Below are positions 34,714 to 45,386 of a DNA stretch of 64,000 bases, in pieces. The notes under the pieces were generated by a model. It had not been told where the DNA came from, ran no database searches, and saw only the letters and a program-made list of their open reading frames with translations. Source of the stretch: Punctularia strigosozonata HHB-11173 SS5. Taxonomy: Eukaryota; Basidiomycota; Agaricomycetes; Corticiales; Punctulariaceae. The stretch spans positions 3,653,538 to 3,717,537 of the forward strand of contig NW_006767433.1 in the NCBI RefSeq assembly GCF_000264995.1. The letters run 5' to 3'. Within the stretch, counting starts at the first letter, position 1, and each line of letters starts with the position of its first letter. The position numbers were made by a program, and so were the translations under genes.

Positions 34714-37700
34714 TTAGCCGCCGATAGCGGACACGACGAGCTCGCAAGCCTGCTGCTTCTCCGCCCTCACGCCCAGTTCGAGCGTGACGCCCTGCCCTTT
34801 CGCAAACGTCATCCGACACCGCACCAGTACCTTGCCCCCACCTCCCGCAACGAGCCCCGAGAGCTGCAGCGTATGCACCGTCGGATTCGCGGGCGACTGC
34901 GTTCCGCCTAACGGCTCCATGTTTAAGATCTCGATGATCGAGTCGCACGCCGCTGTCCGAGAGTGAGATGCGATCCGACGTGCGGCAAAAGACGGTCTCA
35001 CCCTGAATGCTGTCCATTGCGGATAGCGAGAACGTTTCCGTCGCCGACGCCGCGTCCGCGAGCTGCTCCCAGTCCGTCGTGAACGTCGAGTAGCTCGGCA
35101 CGATGTAGTCCGCCGCGGCGAGCTCAAGCTCCTCCAGCTGGTACTCGTCTTCGTAGCCCTCCTCCTCGGGCTCGCCTGTCGAAGGATCGAGTTCCTTGCT
35201 GACAAACTTGAGCGCTGCGGCGAACGAGGCCATCGCGTACTGCTCTGGCGAGTCGCGCGTGAAGGACACGTAGACGAGCCCGGGAGACGTAGCCGCGGTA
35301 AGCGACGGCAAAGGGATCACAAAGTCCTCCGTCAGGCCCGAATCTTCGGACGGTTGCAGTATCACAGCCACATTCTCCAACACCGTGTCGGTAATGGTGT
35401 TGGATATGTTGCACTGCGAACGTCGGTCAGGATTGCATGGACATGGCCATGACGTTGCCGATACCGTACCTGGAATACGATGTGCTCCTTGAAGATGTGC
35501 TTGACACACGATACTTGATACTCTGTCTCGCTTTCCGTGAGCGGGGTCGATTTCGTGCTGCTAAGCACTGGTCCATAGTCCGCGAACTCGGGAACCTCCG
35601 CCAACTGTTGCGCGTATTGAGACTGAGCCTCGGCCGCCGTCGGTGGAGGCGGACCGGTTGCAGCCTGGGACGGTCCAGCGACAGCGACGGTCTCCAGGGC
35701 GCTTGGGCCTGGCCGTACGTCAGCGAGTGTCGTAACTTACAAGAGACCGGACTTACGCGCAGACTCCTTCGCCGCCTGCTCGCGGCTGATCTTGGGTATG
35801 TCCGAGAGGTCAAGAGGCTCATCGGCAGCGCTGTTGTTGTTCACATACGCGACGAGTTTTGACTCGAGCGCGGCGAGCGAGAACGTCGATTCTGTGGGGG
35901 ATCAAATCAGTTCTTGGTCCAGCGCATGTATCATCGGACGGACCGTCTTTGACATAAGCTTGCGCTAATGGCTCCTCATCCAAAGTCTTGAGGTACAGGG
36001 CAGCTCGGTCCCGTACTTCGTCATCGACGTCGTCAAGGCAGCTGGCACCGAAGCGCTTAGTCGTCGCAGGGCTGAACCGAGAAAAGAGGGACCCACCGGT
36101 TGAGGAGGACTCCGATGCTCTTCTTCATCGAAGCGTCCGGCACATTGACACCAAACTTCGCCATGGCTGCAACGGCGGCCGCCCGGACGGTGGCGTTCTC
36201 GAGCACAACACGATTGTAGATGTACCGGATGTACTTCGCTGGCTGCGGAGATTTGGGTCCTTCCAGGCCGAGGAGATGGAGGATGCGAACGGACAGCTTG
36301 GTAAACTCGCAGTCCTCAATGAACTCGCAGAGGTGAGAAAGCGCCTGCTCCTTGCACTCGCCAATGAACTTGATCATGTCGAAAATGGCCTCGACAACCG
36401 CGCGCTTGTAGTCGTATCCGCCCTCATCACGGAGAACGCCGGAGAGGAAGGCGAGCATGGACGCGTGCTTGGCCGGGAACTTGAGGCAGAGCGAGCGGAT
36501 AGCGTCGACGATGATGACCTTGAACTCGTCGCTGATCTCGTTCATGAAGCCTGTGATCTGCTTCATAAGGCGATCTACGGAAGCTTCATTGCCGGTCTGT
36601 GCAATGACGTGAGTTGCACGAAAGGTAGATCAATTGCAAATACCATACCTTGAGAAGAGTGGTAATAGCGTAGGTCGCGATGCTCCGATTGGAATCCGTA
36701 ATCAAAGCCTCCAAGTCGGGGTTGCAAGGGATGACCACGTTGGGATGGCTGACAGCAAGGGACGCTAAGGTGCGCGCGGCAGCAAATTTCAATGTGCCGC
36801 GAGGTGACGACAAGAATAGCTGCAGAACTAGGGACAGGACAGACGTCGTTAATACCAATAAGTAAAGATTCGCCGCGACGGCGTACCTGCAACAGGCTTT
36901 GAGAGTTGCGCCGGAGTGACCCCCTTCATATCACAGATAACACGCGCCGCTTCTAGGTTGACCATATCGGATTTGTGCCGTAACCATCCCTCAAGGAGCT
37001 CAAGCATGGGTCTCTGGGAGCTGGGAACAGTCAACGCAACGCGTGAATCCGATAGCGAGGCAACTTACTTTGGATCATCCTCCATGATCTTAGCAGCATA
37101 ACGTATGAGCATGCAAAGCGCCATTGGGTTCTTGAGCGTAGCTCCGGATGAACTTCGCCCGCCTCCCATCTGCTGGATCATTTTCGTAACAGCCATCCGG
37201 TCCTGCTGGCGAATGAGGTAGAGCAGCCCGACGGCGTGGTATTGTGTGATATGGCTCGTGGAGGTAACCGGCTGGTAGCCAGAATTCGCCGGCGTAGGGG
37301 ATGATCCCCAGCCTCCGAGATAGCCGCCGCCAGTGCTGCTACCGAAGAGCGAGCCTGAACTTTTAGGGTTGATGGCTTCCTGGGCCTCGTTCACCCAGCG
37401 TTTGACCACATCTTTCGCGGCGGGGAACAGGTGGTAGGACGATACGAGTGCTGCAGAAGATATGGATGGCGTCTTGTCCACAATAGCTGCCTTGAAGAAC
37501 CGCTCCACGCCTTGAGCCATGGACGGCTAAATGCGCTTTGAGAACATCACACGGAGGTATGGGACGGCACGAGAACCCACGTCGATGATCCTGCACAAGG
37601 CCCGGATGGCGTTCGGACGATATATGACCTCTGAGTTGGGCTGCATGTCCTTCATGATGCTACTGGTCACCATGATGACATCTTCGGCGGTGGTGGCCAG

Positions 37701-38019
37701 CTCCTTGATGGCCAAGTAGACCATCTGCCTGAGCGCGCTCTGCAACGAGATGAACATCTATATAGTCGGCGCGACGGTTGGAGCTCACATCCTTGTGCTG
37801 GAAGAGTTTGGTCGTTCCGAAGAACAGAGTAGTAGCCTCTTGGGTACCGAAGGTCTCGCCGACATAGAGCAGGTAGACTACACGAGTGAGCAGCGCCCTG
37901 CATTTCCGCGGACTGATGGGCGAATCGTTGAAGACACGAGCTTCCTGGATAATCGTGGTCTTATCGTTGAAGTAGGAGCTCATGAGGCTATCCTCCTCCT
38001 TTTTGCCAGCGAGAGCCAT
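34714..38019 (-). CDS. SEC21: Coatomer subunit gamma
   Basis: ATG 38019 starts [20 protein letters not shown], then [40 protein letters not shown] and [13 protein letters not shown], the start of the adaptin-like helical solenoid. Further blocks: [85 protein letters not shown], then [20 protein letters not shown]. The C-terminal appendage has [32 protein letters not shown], and a last exon [19 protein letters not shown] ending VVSAIGG, stop TAA 34714-34716. About eleven introns. Gamma-COP is part of the F-subcomplex of COPI, which coats Golgi-derived vesicles returning to the ER. All expected segments are present, with a Gly/Ser-rich linker ([16 protein letters not shown]). Confidence 0.94.
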
Positions 38020-38389
38020 GGCTGGCTGGAAATGTGGTAGCGGAGCGTTGGTTGCAGAGCTTTCGCAACGTGGTCGGATGTGGCGCAGCGAACTCGGCGC
38101 CGCGGCGCGTTTGCGACCGTCACCCCTGGGCTTGCCTCTCATTTGCACCCGAACCACACACGGATCGTTATATCCTGCATTGCAAGACTGGAATCGATGC
38201 AAACTACTTGAACGGACTGCCGGAAAGGCCCAGAACCTTCAGAGGCTTGCGCAAGCCACGAGTCTTACGCGTCGTCCTGAATCAGCCGCCTCGATACGCA
38301 TGCTCAAGTACCCGAGTATCTTGGGATTCCGTGTCTGCCTTTGAACCGTACCGCTCTGGATTGTTCGAGTCACTGGACTCCATTGCACG
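38020..38389. promoter_or_regulatory. Divergent promoter between coatomer gamma and WSS1
   Basis: 370 bp between start codons of genes pointing apart. No clear TATA box or repeat. Short plus-strand open readings (from 37982 and 38034) are leader or chance. Confidence 0.45.
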
Positions 38390-39855
38390 ATGTCCGAGAC
38401 TTTCGTAGCGTCCTTCACGCATTTGAAAGACCGGCCAAGAGCCGATCGAGCTCTGGAGCAGCTCAAACGGCTCGCATCCCTCGTCAAACCGATTATGCGA
38501 AAGCATGGCTGGAAGCTGCCCGTTCTCTCCGAATTCTTCCCCGACAATCCGTCCTTGTTAGGCAAGTTGCAGGATTTGGCCAAGCGGTTCATCACTGTGG
38601 CTTACGTTCTGTCACACGCTCGTTCATAGGTCTCAGTGAGTGAACTATATGTGTCTCTCCACCGACGCGAGATTGACACGGAGGAACAGATGTCAACGCA
38701 GGCCAGAAGATCTTGGTCCGCCTACGGCCCGCCTCGGCGCCTGACACATTCTATGATGAAGACGATCTTGTGCATACTTTGCTACATGAAGTACGTCGAT
38801 CTTCCTGCATTCTTTTCGCTCGACTCATCATTCCATTGCGCCATCGCAGCTCACACACAACGTCCACGGTCCACACGATGACAAGTTCTACAAGTTTCTG
38901 GCCGAACTCGAAGGGGAATACGACGCGCTCAAGCGGTCGGGTTACGCCGGCGAAGGCTTCTATTCACTTGGACATAGACTGGGCGTGAATACCTCTCACA
39001 ACCTGCCACCGCATCTCGCACGGCAGAAAGCCGTGGAGGCTGCAGAGAGAAGGGCGCGTATTGGAGGCATGATGTCCGGCGCTAGGCGATTGGGCGGCGG
39101 CGACCTGACGGCCGTCAGAAGAGGAATGTCTCCCCGAGAATTGGCCGCCGAAGTGAGTACCATCTTCTACAGCTTGGTAGCTCTTGAGATAGGCTCATGT
39201 CGTAAACAATGTACAGGCCGCTGAACGCCGGGCGAGAGATGCCGTGTCATGCGGCCAGGGTTCGCTCGCCCAGCAGGAAGCTGAGAAAGCTGCAAAAGAG
39301 AGCGCCGCGACTGACGCCGACATTGACCTTACCGTAGAAGACGATGACGATATCGTGATCCTTGACGGACCCGCGTCAACCCCGAGTTCCTCCAAGATCG
39401 CCGCGCGTAGACCAACGGCATCGGCTACATCAGCGGCTGGTGGATCGACATCTGCCAGCCGTAACTCAGGACCTGGCACCCTCGATGGAGAATGGGCTTG
39501 TCCCACATGCACCCTACTCAATCCACCGGCGTCCTCTCAGTGCACTGCCTGCCTGTCACCTCGGCCCAAACCGAGAGCTGTGATCGGCAGTGGATGGAAC
39601 TGTCCGTCCTGTACATTCGAAAATACTTCCGGCGCCACTCGATGCGTGATGTGCGACTCACCGCCTTTCGCTGGTGCACCGCGTGCAACCCGGCCGGTCA
39701 GGAGCAGAGGGGATCCGGCGAAGCCGAAAACGACCCAATCGCGTGTACCCCCCGAAGACGAACGGAAGTGGTCCTGTCTGGTCTGCGGAGAGTCGGACAT
39801 GCCTCACGAACTCTGGAGCTGTCGATTCTGCGGGACAGTCAAGTTCAGCAGCTGA
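38390..39855 (+). CDS. WSS1: WLM-domain metalloprotease for DNA-protein crosslinks (Wss1/SPRTN type)
   Basis: ATG 38390 starts MSETFVASFTHLKDRPRADR, then LVKPIMRKHGWKLPVLSEFF and NPSLL. After a long intron (38562-38683, GC donor AG|GCAAGT) come VNAGQKILVRLRPASAP and DLVHTLLHE, and after another intron LTHNVHGPHDDKFY, so the zinc site HExxHxxxxxH is complete but split between exons. SLGHRLGVN and a basic/Ala-rich helix follow. The tail has an acidic hydrophobic patch (VEDDDDIVILDG) like a SUMO-interacting motif and two or three RanBP2-type zinc fingers: WACPTCTLLNPPASSQCTAC, WNCPSCTFENTSGATRCVMC, WSCLVCGESDMPHELWSC. Stop 39853-39855. Wss1 cleaves proteins trapped on DNA in SUMO-rich chromatin. 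About 400 residues. Confidence 0.92.
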
Positions 39856-40301
39856 ACTTGAGTGTTCAACTAGGCCAGTTCCACCTATGCCGGAGGGGAC
39901 CTGTTCGCTTGCTTATCTGTCCCGACCTCTCCGTGCTCATCTCCAATGGAACCTGTGAAGCCAACGTATCGTTTATGTGCTATTCCATTCGCGTTTAGAG
40001 TGCTATTCGAATGCTACAATTACAAGTACAAAACGAGACCAGTGGTTGATTATGTCCAGCGGCCGGGCCAGCGCCGAGGTTGAATGGCGCGGATCTGGTC
40101 GCTGGTCGTGGAGCTGGCACTGCGGGACAACAACGACTTAGCGTAGCCTCGAATATCGCAAGTCCGGACATGGACTCACCCGAGTCCCGATGCATCGAGG
40201 CCACCAATGCATCGACGAACTAGGGTCAGCTACCGTTGACCTTACGCCCGGTTCCCATCAGGCCCCGCAGGACCGCGGGATCTGAAGAGAACCGGTACCG
40301 C
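39856..40301. other. Intergenic between convergent WSS1 and dsRBD protein A
   Basis: 3' flanks only. A 70-codon minus reading (39995-40207) and the unspliced extension of dsRBD A down to a stop at 40226 have no recognisable domain. Confidence 0.45.
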
Positions 40302-40732
40302 TCACTACCAAGGCGAGATTGAGGGATGTCAACACAAAAAACAGAGAGAGGAGGTCGTACGCAATGGCCAGATAGGGCCAGAGCCTTGGAAGCCAGCTCA
40401 CGGGCGCCCTTCTTGGTTGTTGCCATCCCCTGGTACTCAGAGAGCTCTTCTCCGTTCACTATAATGTTGCTCGGTGAGCGATAACTGATCGCAACTGAAT
40501 TGCTTTACTGAGGGGCACGGCCACGTATGTCGGCGTGTGGGGGGGTCCACTGCAGTCGAATCGCCACTCTACGAACTAAGTGAGCACCACGAGATAGAGT
40601 CGGAGAATGAAGCCGCGTACCCAGAGTGAAATGATTTTTAGCGGCCCATTCGTGGACCTGTTGGAAATAACCCCATTGGGGAATCGGATCCGTGAATATC
40701 TGGGTGCCAACGCGATCTCTGAAGGAAGACAT
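40302..40732 (-). CDS. Mini dsRNA-binding protein A (single dsRBD)
   Basis: About 92 residues. ATG 40732 starts MSSFRDRVGTQIFTDPIPQW, then GYFQQVHEWAAKNHFTL (helix 1), an intron (about 40564-40616), EWRFDCSGPPHTPTYVAVPL (beta strands with the GPPH-P-T/Y core typical of dsRBDs), an intron (about 40456-40508), and NGEELSEYQGMATTKKGARE plus LASKALALSGHC (helix 2 with the KKxAxxxA pattern that grips the RNA backbone). A 56 nt intron (40305-40360) lies after the Cys codon, followed immediately by TGA 40302-40304. Without that splice the frame would run to 40226. The protein is almost nothing but the domain. A paralogue with the same layout lies at 44428-44866. Role unknown; small dsRBD proteins can modulate RNAi or act as RNA chaperones. 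An upstream Met at 40795 is possible. Confidence 0.75.
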
Positions 40733-42808
40733 CGATGTATCGTCAGACCTCTTGGAAGGTGGGTGGATCTGGGCAAGACGTAAGTCATCCATACGCAGAG
40801 GCCGCAGTTTATATATGTGAGGAGAGCGCCTAGCCAACGCCTCGCGGATCGATGAGGCGATTGGCGCTCTGATACCGTATGGTGATTTGCATGGGCGCAA
40901 GCGTTTTCAGCAGCAGCAGCTGTACATGAGGTCTGTCTGACTCGTCTTCGCATGCAGCTTTGTCCGCGAGAGGCGGCGCGAACGCAGCCCATTCCGAGAG
41001 AGGCTATAGAGAGGGTGTCCCCGATGCGCTCAGCCTACAGAGCCCGTATACGGGAGTGGTAGCCTAGATTGGCTACATACAGGCAGCCTGATGAGCTTCC
41101 GGACTTCGAAGACAGCCTGCGAGCGCGTCATGAGTCTATGGTTGACTGACTGCTGTATGAAGACCGAAACCGGCCGGGGTCTCGGTCTGACCGGTCATGT
41201 ACATGGGAGGACTGCATTCGTGGTGAGCGCTCGGTTTGTGGCGTCATAGCACGCCGGCCGAGCCCTCGAAAGATAAGTGTAAATTCAGGGCTTGCATTGA
41301 CAGCATCTTGCAAAGAAGATAAAGAAGAGCCAGATTCTGGGTCCGCGGAAACTCCGTACGTAGCTTTGACTATTATCGGCGCACATGGATGCTTATCTGC
41401 ATGGGTGGGAGAGCATCGACAGATGTGTGCGCGCATGTATGTATGTGCCCCGGGCATTCACTTACGACGACGGTTCGCCCGTTCAGCACTGAAGTTGCCG
41501 TCGACGCCTGCGTACCGAGACGTTCCGCAAACTGTCCGGGCGAGCCAAGAGACCGTTGATGAGACCGGAAACCCTGCGAAAACGAGCTTCGCGTTGACAG
41601 CAGATGAGCGTCCTTGGGAGAATGAACGTGGGAAAGACGCCGGCTGCAACGTCGAGGTTGAGGGAGAAGAGTCATCTCGAACGATCCGGCGAGCAGCCCA
41701 CGACATATGAAAGCTCTGCATACGTACGGTAGCGTAAGGACTAGTAAACTCGGAAGACGAATGAAGTCATTCATCCATGTATACTGCTGTACACGCATAA
41801 ACCCAAAATGGGTGCCTTCGGTCCTCGGAGAGCCCGGCATGCGCGCGCGCAGAAGCAGCTCGGAGCCAACGCAGCAACTCTGCTTGTACTCACTTACATC
41901 GTCGCCGTCGTCACTGCCACCACGCCCCAGTCATGTTCCGCTCAGGACGGGGCAGGACCTTGCCCGAGGATAATTTTTTTTGCAGGACCGACGCGTCGAC
42001 GGCGTTTCAATATCCTGTCAACGTCACGAGAACGTGGCCGCTGTCACGCCGCGCACGACGACCGCTTAGTCGGTGCATTGGCAATTGGCCACGGACGGTC
42101 ATGTATCAACTATCATATCACGGATCGCATGCCCACGGCCGGGACAATAGGATGCCATTGTCCACCCGAAAATGGAACCGGAGGACGAAGCGTTCGTATT
42201 TTGAGACAGAGTTACTCAGAAAACAATAACCTGTGAGATCTCCCACGCGGAGATTAAGCGTACCCATAGGAGCGAGCGGTGGGACGCGCGCATATATGCA
42301 CGCCGGTGTCGTCCCTGTGCAATGTGGCCGGCGCGGAATGCGAGGCGTGGGAGTGTGGCGGGGCGAGCGGTTACCGCTTTGACGCGTCTGTCGGTTGGCT
42401 ATTCTTGCACGTTTCGTCTCGGCGGTGGGCCGCTCTGACTCCTCCTGGGGTTTGCACGCAGGCCGCCAATGGAAGCCGCCGGATCTGCGCACCAAGCCGT
42501 CACAAAAGGCGCGAACGTCCTCCTGATTGGATCACCATGCACGGAGAGCGGCCGGGTGACGAGCAGCCAACATATTTGTCCTCTCTCATATCATTTCGCC
42601 GTGCCCCTTCTCGTTATATATAGGCGTCCCCACCCTCCCGAGGCCGCGCTGCCCCTCTGTCAAGCACGACGACTCCCCGTCTGGCCGCCCACCCAGCCTG
42701 ACAGCCGTCATCAGGCCTACGACCCGTTACGAACATCCTCGTAGTCTATCCGTTCCGCTGTTCTCACACCCACCCACCGACCCGTCCTCACCGTGGTCCC
42801 CAGCAGCC
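40733..42808. other. Intergenic, 2.1 kb, no recognised gene
   Basis: Lies between divergent genes. The best open reading is minus 41458-41721 (87 codons, MQSFHMSWAARRIVRDD.. to SAERANRRRK), basic and mitochondrial-presequence-like at its N-terminus, without a domain I recognise; it may be a small gene or chance. The right end (42600-42800) is the C/T-rich promoter of the next gene. Confidence 0.4.
42615..42622 (+). promoter_or_regulatory. TATA box upstream of the 42809 gene
   Basis: TATATATA followed by AGGCGTCCCC and a C/T-rich stretch leading to the ATG at 42809. It is a strong match to a core promoter with a leader of about 150 nt. Use is inferred. Confidence 0.5.
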
Positions 42809-43786
42809 ATGTCTTCTCCAAACACCATCGCCGTCTCCCCGTCGCATCTCATGCACGCCTGCCTCGCCTACCTCAGCGCCGAGCTCGTCACCTTCGATCG
42901 AATCATCGCCCTCCGCTCGCGCCACGCCCTCCGCGTCGCGACCCCGACCCCGGCCGCTTCTCTCGTGTCTCTGCCCAGCGAGGTCCTTCTCGAGATCCGA
43001 TCCCACCTCACCGCTTTTGTCAACGCGGACCTCAAGACCGCGACCGCCTGCGCGCTCATCGACCACGAAGCCGCCGTCCGCACGTCCCTCTGCCCCGACT
43101 GCCTCACGTACAACCGCGAGGTCTTCGGCGAGGACTCTTGGGGCTGGTCCAACTTCAGCGGCGGATGCGACTGCGGCCAGATCGGCTCCGGTGCCGTCGC
43201 CGCCTCCCCGGACAAGAAAGAGGTGGTCGCGTACAAGGACAAGCACGCCTGGCTCGAGGCCCACCTCTCCGGCCAGTCCCCGTCCGGCGTGCATATATGG
43301 GACGTGGTCGAAGGCGTGCTCGACGAGTTCGGATGCAGACTGTCGAGGGAAGCCCCGCGCGGGCGTGTGGAGGTCATTCCCGTCGCCGTCGGGGCCGTTG
43401 AGCAACGCGTAGCTCTCTGGCGTTTGGACGCAGAGCTCGGATTGAGCGCCGGCGAGGACGACTCGGGTACGTCCTTTCTATCTTCTCTCGGCGGTCGAAT
43501 ATCGCGGTCTGACGTGCACGTAGACGCTTTTCCGTCCGAGCCTCCCTCGCCATCGCCGTCAAAACTTGCTCCCATCAGGCGCTCGGTCAAGCCCATGACC
43601 GTGAACCTCCCCTCCGTCCCGGCTACGGAGTGTACTTATACACCACGATTCACGACAATCGCCGCCGCGGCTCTCCTGGCGCCGATCTCGTTCGTGCGCA
43701 AGGCCGCGAGCAAGGAACCCGTTCTGCTCGCTGGCTTCGTCTCCGCGCTCGCCGTTCGTGTCGCCATCGGCTGCCTCATGGCATAA
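42809..43786 (+). CDS. Unrecognised protein with F-box-like helix, Cys cluster and hydrophobic tail
   Basis: A single open frame of 325 codons from ATG 42809 to TAA 43784-43786. Residues 54-67 (LPSEVLLEIRSHLT) resemble the first helix of an F-box. Cys 95 and 98 (CPDC) and 120 and 122 (CDC) could bind zinc or an oxidisable site. A Ser/Pro-rich linker is followed by two hydrophobic segments near the end (IAAAALLAPISFV and LLAGFVSALAVRVAIGCLMA), suggesting a C-terminal membrane anchor. Inside the frame, 43467-43523 has a good intron structure (GTACGT, CTGAC branch, ACGTAG) of exactly 57 nt; splicing it keeps the frame and removes 19 residues around SGTSFLSSLGG. Codon use is strongly GC-ending, as in highly expressed neighbours. 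I recognise no function. Confidence 0.8.
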   Translation: MSSPNTIAVSPSHLMHACLAYLSAELVTFDRIIALRSRHALRVATPTPAASLVSLPSEVLLEIRSHLTAFVNADLKTATACALIDHEAAVRTSLCPDCLTYNREVFGEDSWGWSNFSGGCDCGQIGSGAVAASPDKKEVVAYKDKHAWLEAHLSGQSPSGVHIWDVVEGVLDEFGCRLSREAPRGRVEVIPVAVGAVEQRVALWRLDAELGLSAGEDDSGTSFLSSLGGRISRSDVHVDAFPSEPPSPSPSKLAPIRRSVKPMTVNLPSVPATECTYTPRFTTIAAAALLAPISFVRKAASKEPVLLAGFVSALAVRVAIGCLMA

Positions 43787-44427
43787 AGCAACCCTGTCCC
43801 GTTCTCTTACGTTTCTTATCTCTCTCCACGCTCCTCATCCGTACTCACTCATCTGCAATAACCTTCGTTCTGCATCCTCGCCTTCAAAACGGCGTTCACG
43901 TCCCCAATCGTACACTCTTATAATTATCGCATACTGCTTGAACGTAGACCATCGCATCGTCACTGTAGCATGACCATCCATTCATCCATCCCCCCACTTA
44001 TGTTCCGACCACTGCGCGCATCTTACTATTCCGAGCCCGTTATACCTAATACAGTCGTCTACTTGGCCCGTACCTTCTGTATTCACCGTAAACCGGTTCT
44101 CGGAATCGAATATTGGAGTCCTTAATTCGGCGCCGCAAGTACTGAATATATCACGGTATATTGTTGGTGGGCTCTGTCTTGAGAACGGATGCTCTTTGCA
44201 AACACATCTGAATATTCATAGAACATACAATTGCATAAACATATTGCATGATATCAGTACTCGTAGCAATGCAGACACAGAAGCCTGCGGCATGTGCATG
44301 AACTCATGTTGCATGAATTTCATGATGAAAGCTTCAGAGGCTGTCAATGGTGGTGTTTAGGGTGAAAAGGGAACATGGAGGTTGGGAAAGGCTTTGTAGT
44401 TCTGTTGACGAGATCCTGAGGGATTGA
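43787..44427. other. Intergenic, convergent, becoming A/T-rich to the right
   Basis: 3' flanks. From about 44130 the sequence is visibly richer in A/T than surrounding DNA and contains clustered CATG/GCATGA words (44225-44330). No element ends, inverted repeats or coding remnant were recognised. Confidence 0.4.
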
Positions 44428-44866
44428 TCACTAATGTGATATTGTGAATAAGCTCATCAACATGGTGAAATGTATCATCATATTCACACAATGGCCCGAG
44501 AGAGCCATGGCTGCAGCTGCAGCCTCTTTTGCAGCCTTCTTCTGATAGGCAGAGGCTGCAAAATCAGTCAGCAATTCACCATCGACTATATAAAAATACC
44601 AATATTAATTTCAAGTTCACATGATAAGATATCAAGGACATACAGATGGGTGTAGCTGTAAAAATGGTTTGGTGGGGAGGCCCTTGGTGGGAGATGTGCC
44701 ATCCTATGTCAGGTAATTTCATTGAGCTACATTGCATAGTATAGAAGAAATACTTCTGATCATACTGAGCCGTGAGCCTGCCCACTCATTCAATTGGGGT
44801 AAATAGCCCCACTGGGGAGTGGGTGGCTTGAAGGTCCGCGTTCGCTGACGGTTGGCAAATGCCATT
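44428..44866 (-). CDS. Mini dsRNA-binding protein B (single dsRBD, paralogue of A)
   Basis: ATG 44866 starts MAFANRQRTRTFKPPTPQW, then GYLPQLNEWAGSRL (helix 1), an intron (about 44706-44775), RWHISHQGPPHQTIFTATPI (beta strands with the GPPH core), an intron (about 44588-44645), DGELLTDFAASAYQKKAAKE and AAAAAMALSGHC (helix 2). After the Cys codon a 57 nt intron (44431-44487) precedes the stop TGA 44428-44430; if not spliced the frame ends at the TAG of the intron end. About 87 residues. It shares the PxPQWGY start, three intron positions and the ALSGHC end with protein A, so they are duplicates that have diverged. Gene and introns are more A/T-rich than neighbours. A 16-base perfect palindrome (GGCTGCAGCTGCAGCC) encodes part of the alanine run. 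Confidence 0.7.
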
Positions 44867-45386
44867 GAAAAGCTTAGGTAGGCAGGTATATTCACGGTGA
44901 AGTGCAAGTTACGATGATTTGAGGGTGCAATAGCACACAAGGTCACGGAGGCGTGTTTTCGTCAGAGACAACTCTTATATATACATTCACATAGCTCGAC
45001 AGCTTCCTAGAGCCACGAGTGATAGGGTCCAACATCTCGAAACTTAAGATAACCAGGCCGAGAGCGGAAGATCTCGTGCGTGCGTTTAGGCGAAGGGATG
45101 CTACAGCAGTGAACGAGAAAAGCTGATGACGGGCCAGCGTTGTTTCCCTAGAATATAGGGTGCGCTTCGACTTCACATTCCGAGTCACCGAGTTTGTGGG
45201 CTTCCATGCCATATCAGCCGCGCGAGAAGTCGTATCCTGAGAGAAAATGTCCACTTGACGCTAGGAAAATCATGTCGTAATGCACATTGCTTGAAGGGTT
45301 CATTGCCTACAGTACGCAGCGCGGCATGCGAGAGACGGCAGTCGATTGTCATTATTAGACCGCGATGGCCTTGTCGCTTTCCATAT
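44867..45386. other. Intergenic between dsRBD protein B and NTE1
   Basis: Promoter of dsRBD B and 3' flank of NTE1. A 103-codon minus reading (44943-45254) has no recognised domain. Confidence 0.45.

Noticed and set aside
42788-43596. Minus-strand frames of 205 and 242 codons
   Set aside because: Shadows of the 42809 plus-strand gene, whose promoter, codon use and Cys/hydrophobic features are coherent.
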